Assembly (NCBI RefSeq): GCF_028291745.1
Contig: NZ_JAQGNQ010000068.1
Coordinates: 62,001-126,000 of the forward strand
DNA length: 64,000 bases
DNA from: Ramlibacter sp.
Lineage (GTDB): Bacteria > Pseudomonadota > Gammaproteobacteria > Burkholderiales > Burkholderiaceae_C
Reading direction: 5' to 3'
Shown: piece after piece, positions 19,209 through 26,197 of the stretch
Numbering within the stretch: the first letter of the stretch is position 1
Layout of the letters: every line of letters starts with the position of its first letter
Position numbers and translations under genes: made by a program
Notes under the pieces: model-generated
What the model saw: only the letters and a program-made list of their open reading frames with translations
The model's database searches: none
Told to the model about the DNA's origin: nothing

Positions 19209-21038
19209 ATGTACCAATACACAGATTTCGACCGGCAATTCGTGCGCGCCCGCGCCGCCCAGTTCCGCGACCAGCTCGAACGCTGGCAGGCCGGGACCCT
19301 GAGCGACGAGGAACTGCGCCCGCTGCGCCTGCAGAACGGCTGGTACATCCAGCGCTATGCGCCCATGGCGCGCATCTCCGTGCCGTATGGCGAGCTCTCG
19401 AGCAAGCAGCTGCGCACGCTGGCCATCGTCGCGCGCGACTACGACCGGCCCGCGCCGGAGCTGCTGCAGGAAGCGCAGGAAAAGCAGCTGGCGCTGGGCC
19501 CCGTGCCCATCCCCGGCACCGATCGCACCGTGGTGTCCAAACTGGAGTACGGCTATGGCCACTTCAGCACGCGCACCAACGTGCAGTTCAACTGGATCCC
19601 GATCACCAGGGCGGCCGACGTGATGGAACTGCTGGCCAGCGTCAGCATGCACGGCATCCAGACCAGCGGCAACGCGATCCGCAACATCACGACGGAGGCG
19701 CTTGCCGGCATCGCGGTCGACGAGATCGCCGATCCGCGTCCCTTCGCGGAAATCATCCGCCAGTGGGCGGCGCTGCACCCGGAATTCGTGGTCCTGCCGC
19801 GCACGTTCAAGATCGCCCTGAACGGCGCCAGGGAAGACCGTGCCGCCCTGGGCTGGTACGACATCAGCCTGCAGCTGGCGAAGAACGAAGCCGGCACGCT
19901 GGGCTTCAAGGTGCTGGTCGGCGGCGGCATGGGCCGCACGCCCGTGATCGGCACCGTGGTGCGCGAGTTCATCGAGTGGCAACACCTCCTGAGTTACCTC
20001 GAGGCCTGCATCCGCGTCTACAACCAGTACGGCCGGCGCGACAACGTCTGGAAGGCCCGCATCAAGATCCTGGTGAAGGCCGAGGGCCAGCGCTACATCG
20101 ACAAGGTGGAAGAGGAATTCCGCCAGATCCTCGAGATCGACGGCGCCCCGCACACGATCACGCAGGCCGAATACGACCGCATCGCGGCGCAGTTCGTCGC
20201 ACCGGAAATCAAGCGCGCGGCGCGTGACGCGGCCGGCACGCAGGTGCACGCGATCATCCGCACCGACGCCGAGGCCGACCCGCAGTACGACCGCTGGCTG
20301 CAGCGCAACGTGCTGCCGCATCGCAACCCGCAGCTGCGTGCCGTGGTGCTGTCGTTCAAGCGCCTGGGCCAGAACCCCGGCGACTGCACGGCCGACCAGT
20401 TCGATGCCGTGGCGGAACTCGCCGACCGCTTCTCCGCGGGCGAAGCGCGCGTGACGCACCAGCAGAACCTGCTGCTGCCCTGGGTGCACCAGGACGACCT
20501 GCCCGAGCTGTATGCGGCCGCCCGCAAGCTGGGCCTGGCACGCTCCAACATCGGCCTGATCACCGACATGATCGCCTGCCCGGGCGGCGACTTCTGCTCG
20601 CTGGCCAACGCGCGCTCGCTGCCGATCGCCGAGGCGATCACCGAGCGCTTCCAGGACCTGGACGAGGAACACGACATCGGCGAGATCGACCTGAACTTCT
20701 CGGGTTGCATCAATTCCTGCGGCCACCACCACGCCGGCCACATCGGCATCCTGGGCGTCGACAAGGACGGCAAGGAGTGGTACCAGATCACGCTGGGCGG
20801 CTCCAACGGCACGCACCTGTCCGGCCCCGCCACGCCCGGCAAGATCGTCGGCCCGTCCTTCGCCAAGGAGGAAGTGCCGACCGTGATCGAAGCGCTGATC
20901 GACACCTATCGGCAGCTGCGCCAACCGGCTGGCGACGGCAAGCTCGAGCCCTTCATCGCCACGCTGCGTCGCGTCGGCCACGACCCCTTCAAGGCGGCAG
21001 CCAATGCGGCCCGCTTCATCGAGAGAGAAATCGCGTGA
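19209..21038 (+). CDS. cysI: Sulfite reductase hemoprotein (siroheme/4Fe-4S)
   Basis: Six-electron reduction of sulfite to sulfide in the assimilatory pathway. 609 residues with the two-repeat nitrite/sulfite reductase architecture. Cluster and siroheme ligands are visible: C457-x5-C463 (ACPGGDFCSL) and C500-x3-C504 (SGCINSCGHHHAGHIG). No CysJ flavoprotein gene is nearby, so electrons probably come from ferredoxin or another reductase; the fdxA and ferredoxin-NADP reductase genes lie 3.5 kb downstream. It is the first gene of a five-gene sulfate assimilation operon, and its stop overlaps the next start (GTGA). Confidence 0.95.
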   Translation: MYQYTDFDRQFVRARAAQFRDQLERWQAGTLSDEELRPLRLQNGWYIQRYAPMARISVPYGELSSKQLRTLAIVARDYDRPAPELLQEAQEKQLALGPVPIPGTDRTVVSKLEYGYGHFSTRTNVQFNWIPITRAADVMELLASVSMHGIQTSGNAIRNITTEALAGIAVDEIADPRPFAEIIRQWAALHPEFVVLPRTFKIALNGAREDRAALGWYDISLQLAKNEAGTLGFKVLVGGGMGRTPVIGTVVREFIEWQHLLSYLEACIRVYNQYGRRDNVWKARIKILVKAEGQRYIDKVEEEFRQILEIDGAPHTITQAEYDRIAAQFVAPEIKRAARDAAGTQVHAIIRTDAEADPQYDRWLQRNVLPHRNPQLRAVVLSFKRLGQNPGDCTADQFDAVAELADRFSAGEARVTHQQNLLLPWVHQDDLPELYAAARKLGLARSNIGLITDMIACPGGDFCSLANARSLPIAEAITERFQDLDEEHDIGEIDLNFSGCINSCGHHHAGHIGILGVDKDGKEWYQITLGGSNGTHLSGPATPGKIVGPSFAKEEVPTVIEALIDTYRQLRQPAGDGKLEPFIATLRRVGHDPFKAAANAARFIEREIA

Positions 21039-21424
21039 TCCAGCGCCTGATCGAAATCCTCCACCCTGCCGACGTCGCGCCGGCCGGGAACCAGAACGTG
21101 GTGGTGCTCGCCAACGACGCCGACGTGCAGGAAGTGGCGCTGGAAGGCGTCGACCGTATCGAACTGAACTTCCCCAAGTTCACCGACGGCCGCGCCTTCA
21201 GCCAGGCCTACCTGCTGCGCCGCCGCCGCAAGTTCACGGGCGACATCCGCGCCACCGGCGACGTGCTGATCGACCAGCTGGTGCAGATGCAGCGCACCGG
21301 TTTTTCCAGCGCCGTGCTCAAGGAAGGCAAGGACGTCGCCGAGGCGCAGCGCCAGTTCGACCGCTACGCCGCCTTCTACCAGGGCGACGTCGTGCAACCC
21401 GAACCCCTGTTTGCGCGGGGCTGA
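21035..21424 (+). CDS. DUF934 protein, sulfite reductase partner
   Basis: 129 residues, GTG start overlapping the cysI stop. DUF934 proteins are nearly always placed between a CysI-type sulfite reductase and cysH in proteobacteria lacking CysJ, and are presumed to help electron delivery or assembly of sulfite reductase; the biochemical role is not established. Visible features: VVVLANDADVQEVALEGVDRIELNFPKFTDGRAFSQAYLLR, then a conserved FTGDIRATGDVLIDQL block. No cysteine cluster is present, so it is unlikely to be an Fe-S carrier itself. Confidence 0.85.
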   Translation: MIQRLIEILHPADVAPAGNQNVVVLANDADVQEVALEGVDRIELNFPKFTDGRAFSQAYLLRRRRKFTGDIRATGDVLIDQLVQMQRTGFSSAVLKEGKDVAEAQRQFDRYAAFYQGDVVQPEPLFARG

Positions 21425-21425
21425 C

Positions 21426-22166
21426 ATGAGCGCCATCGACCTGCACGCCCGCGCCTCGAAGGACTACGAGGCCAAGCTTGCCGAAACCCAGCAGCTCCTG
21501 GTGCGGGCGGCCGCGGAGTTCGCGCCGCTCAAGCAGGCCTCCAGCCTGGGCGCCGAGGACGTGGTGATCACGCACCTGATCAACGCGCTGGAGTTGCCGA
21601 TCCCGGTGTTCGTGCTGGAAACCGGCGCGCTGCACCAGGAGACGCTGGACCTGCTGGAACGCACGCGGACGATGTCGCGCGCGCCGGTGGAGGTCTATCG
21701 GCCGGTGAACGAGCAGGTCATGCAGTTCGTGGCGCGCGAAGGCAAGGAAGCGATGTACCGCAGCATCGAACTGCGCAAGGCCTGCTGCGGCATCCGCAAG
21801 CTCGAGCCGCTGGCGCGTGCGCTGGCCGGCCAGAAGGCGTGGATCACCGGGCTGCGCCGCGAGCAATCGTCGGCCCGTGCGGAGGTTCCGCTGGTCGACA
21901 CCAGCGAGCTGGCGCGGCCCGATGGCCGCACCAAGATCAATCCCCTGGCCAACTGGACCTGGGGCGACGTCTGGCACTACATCCAGGCCAATGGGGTCGA
22001 CTACAACCCGCTGCACGACCAGTTCTTCCCGAGCATCGGCTGTGCTCCGTGCACGCGGGCGATCAGCCTGGGCGAGGACTTCCGCGCGGGCCGGTGGTGG
22101 TGGGAAGATGAGGCTGCCAAGGAATGCGGCCTGCACGTGAAGAACGAAGAGAAGGTCGTCGCATGA
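21426..22166 (+). CDS. cysH: Adenylyl-sulfate (APS) reductase, 4Fe-4S type
   Basis: Reduces APS to sulfite using thioredoxin or glutathione. 246 residues with the PP-loop-like fold (SSLGAEDVVITHLIN). The Cys pairs C120-C121 (KACCGIRK) and C206-x2-C209 (GCAPCTRA) bind a [4Fe-4S] cluster and mark the APS-using class rather than the PAPS class of E. coli, which agrees with the absence of a cysC kinase here. The classical C-terminal ECGLH is present (KECGLHVKNEEK). ATG at 21426 is 1 bp after the DUF934 stop; its own stop overlaps cysD (ATGA). Confidence 0.94.
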   Translation: MSAIDLHARASKDYEAKLAETQQLLVRAAAEFAPLKQASSLGAEDVVITHLINALELPIPVFVLETGALHQETLDLLERTRTMSRAPVEVYRPVNEQVMQFVAREGKEAMYRSIELRKACCGIRKLEPLARALAGQKAWITGLRREQSSARAEVPLVDTSELARPDGRTKINPLANWTWGDVWHYIQANGVDYNPLHDQFFPSIGCAPCTRAISLGEDFRAGRWWWEDEAAKECGLHVKNEEKVVA

Positions 22167-23095
22167 ACGCCAGAACCGAGCCGCAGCTGCTGCGGTCCAT
22201 CAGCAACAAGCACCTCGACGCGCTGGAAGAAGAAGCGATCTTCATCCTGCGCGAGGTGGCCGGCGCCTTCGAGCGGCCGACGCTGCTGTTCTCCGGCGGC
22301 AAGGATTCGCTGGTGCTGCTCAAGTGCGCCGAGAAAGCCTTCGGCACGGGGCGCATCCCTTATCCGCTGTTGATGATCGACACCGGCCACAACTTCCCCG
22401 AGGTCACCGCCTTCCGCGATTTCCGCGCAAAGCAGCTCGGGGCCGAACTGATCGTGCGCAGCGTCGAGGACTCGATGAAGCGCGGCACGGTGCGCCTGGC
22501 GCGCCCCGACGAGAGCCGCAATGCGCACCAGTCGGTGACGCTGCTCGAGGCGATCGAGGAATTCCGCTTCGACGCACTGATCGGTGGCGCCCGCCGCGAC
22601 GAGGAAAAGGCGCGCGCCAAGGAGCGCATCTTTTCCCACCGCGACAGCTTCGGCCAGTGGCAACCCAAGGCGCAGCGGCCCGAGCTGTGGACGCTGTTCA
22701 ACACGCGGCTGCACCCGGGCGAGCACTTCCGCGTGTTCCCGATCTCGAACTGGACCGAGCTGGACGTGTGGCAATACATCGAGCGCGAGCAAATCGAGCT
22801 GCCCGCCCTCTACTACGCGCACCAGCGCCAGGTGATCGAGCGCCGCGGCCTGCTGGTGCCCGTGACCGAACTGACCCCGCCGAAAGACGGTGAGCAGGTC
22901 GAAACGCGCACCGTGCGCTTTCGCACTGTCGGCGACATCACCTGCACCTGCCCGGTGGAGAGCGATGCGGCCGACGCCAGTGATGTCGTGGCCGAGACGC
23001 TGACCGTGGTGGTCAGCGAGCGCGGCGCCACGCGCATGGACGACAAGACCTCGGAGGCTTCGATGGAGAAGCGCAAGAAGGACGGGTATTTCTGA
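22163..23095 (+). CDS. cysD: Sulfate adenylyltransferase subunit 2
   Basis: Catalytic subunit of ATP sulfurylase, which makes APS from sulfate and ATP. 310 residues; PP-loop LLFSGGKDSLVLLKCAEKAF (about residues 36-55), MIDTGHNFPEV, GGARRDEEKARAKERIFS and the C-terminal RFRTVGDITCTCPVES with EKRKKDGYF end are family signatures. Start overlaps the cysH stop, and the TGATG stop-start junction with cysN couples the two subunits. Confidence 0.96.
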   Translation: MNARTEPQLLRSISNKHLDALEEEAIFILREVAGAFERPTLLFSGGKDSLVLLKCAEKAFGTGRIPYPLLMIDTGHNFPEVTAFRDFRAKQLGAELIVRSVEDSMKRGTVRLARPDESRNAHQSVTLLEAIEEFRFDALIGGARRDEEKARAKERIFSHRDSFGQWQPKAQRPELWTLFNTRLHPGEHFRVFPISNWTELDVWQYIEREQIELPALYYAHQRQVIERRGLLVPVTELTPPKDGEQVETRTVRFRTVGDITCTCPVESDAADASDVVAETLTVVVSERGATRMDDKTSEASMEKRKKDGYF

Positions 23096-24426
23096 TGGAT
23101 GCTTCGATCAACGCCCTGCGCGATCGGCGAGATCCCGGCCTGCGCCGGGATGACGAAACGCGGGACGGCGGCGATCACGCCGCCGCCCTTCGTTTCATCA
23201 CCTGCGGCAGCGTCGACGACGGCAAGAGCACGCTGATCGGCCGCCTGCTGGTGGACAGCCGCGCCGTGCTGCAGGACCAATTGGCCTCCGTCTCCCGCTC
23301 CGGCGAGACCGACCTGGCGCTGCTGACCGACGGCCTCTCCGCCGAGCGCGAACAGGGCATCACCATCGACGTGGCCTACCGCTACTTCGCCACGCCGGCG
23401 CGCAAGTTCATCATCGGCGATGCGCCCGGCCACGAGCAGTACACCCGGAACATGGTGACCGCCGCCTCCAGCGCCGATGCCGCCGTGGTGCTGGTCGATG
23501 CCACCAAGCTGAAGTGGCAGAACCCGGTGCTCGAACTGCTGCCGCAGACGCGCCGCCACACGCTGCTGTGCAACCTGCTGCGCGTGCCCGCCATCGTCTT
23601 CGCGGTGAACAAGCTCGACGCGGTGGAAGACGCGACGGTTGCGTTCACAAACATCCGCGCCGCGCTGCAGAAATTCACCGAAGCGGCTGGCATCCACGCC
23701 CGCGCCGTCGTGCCGATCTCCGCGCTCAAGGGCCACAACGTGGTCGAAGCCAAGGCGGGCTGGTGCGGCTATCGGGGCCCGGCTCTGCTGGCGCTGCTGG
23801 AACAACTCGACGTGACGCCGGCGGAGACCACCGAGGCCTTCGCCTTCCCGGTGCAGTGGGTCGAGAAATTCTCGTCCTCCTCGGACACCTCGCAAGGCCG
23901 CCGCGTGTTCTGGGGCCGTGTGGCCACGGGCAGCGTGCAGCCGGGGCAGGAAGTCACGGTGCTGCCCGGCGGGCAGATGGCCAAGGTGGCGCAGGTGCTC
24001 GATCACGCACGGCAACCCGCCAGCGTGGCGGCGCGCCACAGCGCCGGCATCGTGCTGGACCGCGAGGTGGACGTCTCGCGCGGCGACTGGCTGCTGGCGC
24101 CCGACGCCTTTGCGGCCTCGCGCGAGGTGTCGGCCACCATCGCCTGGCTCGACGACGAGCCGCTGGTGGCAGGCCGTGCCTATTGGGCGCTGCATGGCCA
24201 CCGCTGGGTCAAGGCCAAGGTCAAGCGCATCGTGCACAGCCTGGATGTGAATACTCTTGCCGAACGCGATGCGGATCGCATCGAGGCCAACGGCATCGGC
24301 CACGTCGAACTGGCGCTGCAGGAACCCCTGGCCACGCTGCCCTATGCGCGCTCGCGGGCGCTGGGCGCGCTGGTGCTGGTGGACACGGCCAGCCACAAGA
24401 CCGCAGGGGCGGTGCTGGTACGCTGA
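23095..24426 (+). CDS. cysN: Sulfate adenylyltransferase subunit 1 (GTPase)
   Basis: GTPase that drives APS formation with CysD. 443 residues. G-motifs: GSVDDGKSTL (P-loop), the switch region EREQGITIDVAYRYF, DAPGHEQY (G3) and NKLD (G4), then the EF-Tu-like domains 2 and 3. No CysC kinase domain follows, consistent with direct APS reduction. The N-terminus is odd: between the opening MDASINALR and the conserved LRFITCGSVDDGK are about 22 residues (DRRDPGLRRDDETRDGGDHA) encoded by a palindromic repeat also found in intergenic DNA elsewhere in this window. Confidence 0.94.
   Translation: MDASINALRDRRDPGLRRDDETRDGGDHAAALRFITCGSVDDGKSTLIGRLLVDSRAVLQDQLASVSRSGETDLALLTDGLSAEREQGITIDVAYRYFATPARKFIIGDAPGHEQYTRNMVTAASSADAAVVLVDATKLKWQNPVLELLPQTRRHTLLCNLLRVPAIVFAVNKLDAVEDATVAFTNIRAALQKFTEAAGIHARAVVPISALKGHNVVEAKAGWCGYRGPALLALLEQLDVTPAETTEAFAFPVQWVEKFSSSSDTSQGRRVFWGRVATGSVQPGQEVTVLPGGQMAKVAQVLDHARQPASVAARHSAGIVLDREVDVSRGDWLLAPDAFAASREVSATIAWLDDEPLVAGRAYWALHGHRWVKAKVKRIVHSLDVNTLAERDADRIEANGIGHVELALQEPLATLPYARSRALGALVLVDTASHKTAGAVLVR
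23127..23153. repeat. REP-like palindromic unit inside the cysN coding sequence
   Basis: The palindrome GATCCCGGCCTGCGCCGGGATGAC is a member of the same family as the intergenic unit near 14387-14410 (GTCATCCCGGGCTTGACCCGGGATCC). Here it is in frame and read through as protein in the cysN N-terminal extension. Confidence 0.75.
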
Positions 24427-24518
24427 GGCAGGGCAAATCCCCCTTTTGGGACGGCCATCCGAGGCACGCGCACAAAACCAAATAAAATCGAGGGTTTCCC
24501 CCGCCCCACGAAGCCACA

Positions 24519-24848
24519 ATGACCCACGTCGTCACCGAATCCTGTATCCGCTGCAAGTACACCGATTGCGTGGATGTCTGCCCTGTGGACTGCTTCCGCG
24601 AGGGGCCGAACTTCCTGGTGATCGACCCCGACGAGTGCATCGACTGCGCGGTCTGCATCCCGGAATGCCCGGTCAATGCGATCTACGCCGAGGAGGACGT
24701 ACCCGCGGACCAGGTGTCGTTCATCAAGCTGAACACGGAGCTCTCCCACGCCCCGGGCTGGAAGAGCATCACCAAACGCAAGCCGGCCCTGCCGGATGCC
24801 GATGACTGGAAAGACAAGGAAGGCAAGCTGAAGGAGCTTGTCCGCTAG
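24519..24848 (+). CDS. fdxA: 7Fe ferredoxin FdxA
   Basis: 109-residue ferredoxin that carries one [3Fe-4S] and one [4Fe-4S] cluster. Cysteines: [18 protein letters not shown] at residues 9-26 and [17 protein letters not shown]; the extra [10 protein letters not shown] arrangement is typical of the 7Fe FdxA family, as is the conserved SFIKLNTEL and [19 protein letters not shown] tail. A candidate -10 (TAAAAT, 24483-24488) lies 31 bp before the ATG. It is followed after 5 bp by a ferredoxin-NADP reductase, its natural partner. Confidence 0.95.
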   Translation: MTHVVTESCIRCKYTDCVDVCPVDCFREGPNFLVIDPDECIDCAVCIPECPVNAIYAEEDVPADQVSFIKLNTELSHAPGWKSITKRKPALPDADDWKDKEGKLKELVR

Positions 24849-24853
24849 GAATC

Positions 24854-25969
24854 ATGGAACCTCAACTGAACCAAGAAGTGATCAAGACCGCCGCCGCGCA
24901 CGACGGCCCGATCGAGACCGACGCGGTCATCATCGGGGCGGGGCCCGTGGGCCTGTTCCAGGTGTTCGAACTCGGCCTGCTGGAGATCAAGGCGCATGTC
25001 ATCGACTCGCTCGCCTATCCCGGTGGCCAGCCGATCGAGCTGTACCCGGACAAGCCGATCTATGACATCCCCGCGATCCCGGTGTGCACGGGCAAGGAAC
25101 TGACGGACGCGCTGCTCAAGCAGATCGAGCCCTTCGGCGCCACCTTCCACCTGGGGCAGACGGTCACCGTGGTTCAGAAGCAGGAGGACGGCCGCTTCTT
25201 CGTCGAAACATCGAAGGGCACCAAGTTCCTGACCAAGACCATCTTCATCGCCGCCGGCGTGGGCGCCTTCGAGCCGCGCACGCTGAAGGTCGAGGGCCTT
25301 GCCAAGTTCGACGGCACCCAGCTGTTCTACCGCGTGCGCAACCCCGCCGACTTCGCCGGCAAGAACCTGCTGGTGGTGGGCGGCGGCGACTCCGCGCTCG
25401 ACTGGTCGCTGAACTTCTGCGCGGGCAATGAAGACGGCAACCCGCACAAGGCCGAGAGCGTGATCCTGCTGCACCGCCGCGACGGCTTCCGTGCCGCCCC
25501 GGCATCGGTCGCGCGGATGCACGAGCTGTGCGATCAGATGGAGATGCAATTCGTGGTTGGCCAGGTGACCGGCTACGAAGAAAAGGACGGCCAGCTCACC
25601 GGCGCCAAGGTCACCGGCTCCGACGGCGTCACGCGCGTGGTGCCCGCCGACATGCTGCTGGTCTTCTTCGGCCTCTCACCCAAGCTCGGCCCGATCGCCG
25701 AGTGGGGCCTGGACATCGAGCGCAAGCAGCTGAAGGTGGACACCGAGAAGTTCGCGACCAGCGTGCCGGGCATCTTTGCGGTGGGCGACATCAACACCTA
25801 TCCGGGCAAGAAGAAGCTGATCCTCTCGGGCTTCCACGAGTGCGCGCTGGCGGCGTTTGGCGCCGCGCCGATCATCTTCCCCGAGAAGGGCAAGATCCAC
25901 CTGCAGTACACGACCACCAGCCCGAAGCTGCACAAGGTGCTGGGCGTGGAGACGCCGGTGTTCGACTGA
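24854..25969 (+). CDS. Ferredoxin-NADP+ reductase (thioredoxin-reductase-like)
   Basis: Flavoprotein of 371 residues that exchanges electrons between NADPH and ferredoxin. FAD loop [18 protein letters not shown] (about 26-43) and NAD(P) loop [17 protein letters not shown] (about 174-190) with [10 protein letters not shown], then [24 protein letters not shown]. It lacks the CxxC redox disulfide of thioredoxin reductases, which puts it in the YumC-type FNR family. AGGA lies just before the ATG. Directly after fdxA, so they form a functional pair and might also supply sulfite reductase. Confidence 0.92.
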   Translation: MEPQLNQEVIKTAAAHDGPIETDAVIIGAGPVGLFQVFELGLLEIKAHVIDSLAYPGGQPIELYPDKPIYDIPAIPVCTGKELTDALLKQIEPFGATFHLGQTVTVVQKQEDGRFFVETSKGTKFLTKTIFIAAGVGAFEPRTLKVEGLAKFDGTQLFYRVRNPADFAGKNLLVVGGGDSALDWSLNFCAGNEDGNPHKAESVILLHRRDGFRAAPASVARMHELCDQMEMQFVVGQVTGYEEKDGQLTGAKVTGSDGVTRVVPADMLLVFFGLSPKLGPIAEWGLDIERKQLKVDTEKFATSVPGIFAVGDINTYPGKKKLILSGFHECALAAFGAAPIIFPEKGKIHLQYTTTSPKLHKVLGVETPVFD

Positions 25970-26019
25970 CGGTTTTCTGAAATCGCTGACGAGCTGCCGG
26001 AAAGGTGAAAAAACCACCT

Positions 26020-26025
26020 TATAAT
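26020..26025 (+). promoter_or_regulatory. -10 box of the tRNA-Asn promoter
   Basis: Perfect TATAAT 11 bp before the mature tRNA. The -35 position (about 25997-26002) has no good TTGACA match. Confidence 0.75.
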
Positions 26026-26036
26026 CGAAGGCTTGT

Positions 26037-26112
26037 TCCCCGATAGCTCAGTTGGTAGAGCGCCGGACTGTTAATCCGTAGGTCCCTGGTTCGAGCCCAG
26101 GTCGGGGAGCCA
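26037..26112 (+). tRNA. tRNA-Asn (anticodon GUU), CCA encoded
   Basis: Cloverleaf by hand: acceptor TCCCCGA/TCGGGGA, D arm GCTC-AGTTGGTA-GAGC, anticodon loop CTGTTAA giving GUU, T arm CCTGG-TTCGAGC-CCAGG, discriminator G and encoded CCA. The outermost anticodon-stem pair is non-canonical (C/T), also seen as a wobble in other tRNA-Asn genes. It sits immediately before the restriction-modification locus. Confidence 0.97.
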
Positions 26113-26125
26113 AAGAAAGACAAGA

Positions 26126-26156
26126 GTCAGCAGGTTTGCGCCTGCTGGCTTTTTTG
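26126..26156 (+). terminator. Rho-independent terminator of tRNA-Asn
   Basis: Stem CAGCAGG/CCTGCTG (26128-26134 with 26141-26147) closed by G-C and followed by a run of six T. Confidence 0.88.
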
Positions 26157-26197
26157 CTTTCTGGCATCCACTGGTGCCAGCTTGCCGATGACCACCA

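Noticed and set aside
26037-26112. Mispaired base in the tRNA-Asn anticodon stem as a sign of pseudogene
   Set aside because: The end pair is often a wobble or mismatch in this tRNA, all loops and other stems are normal and the CCA is encoded.
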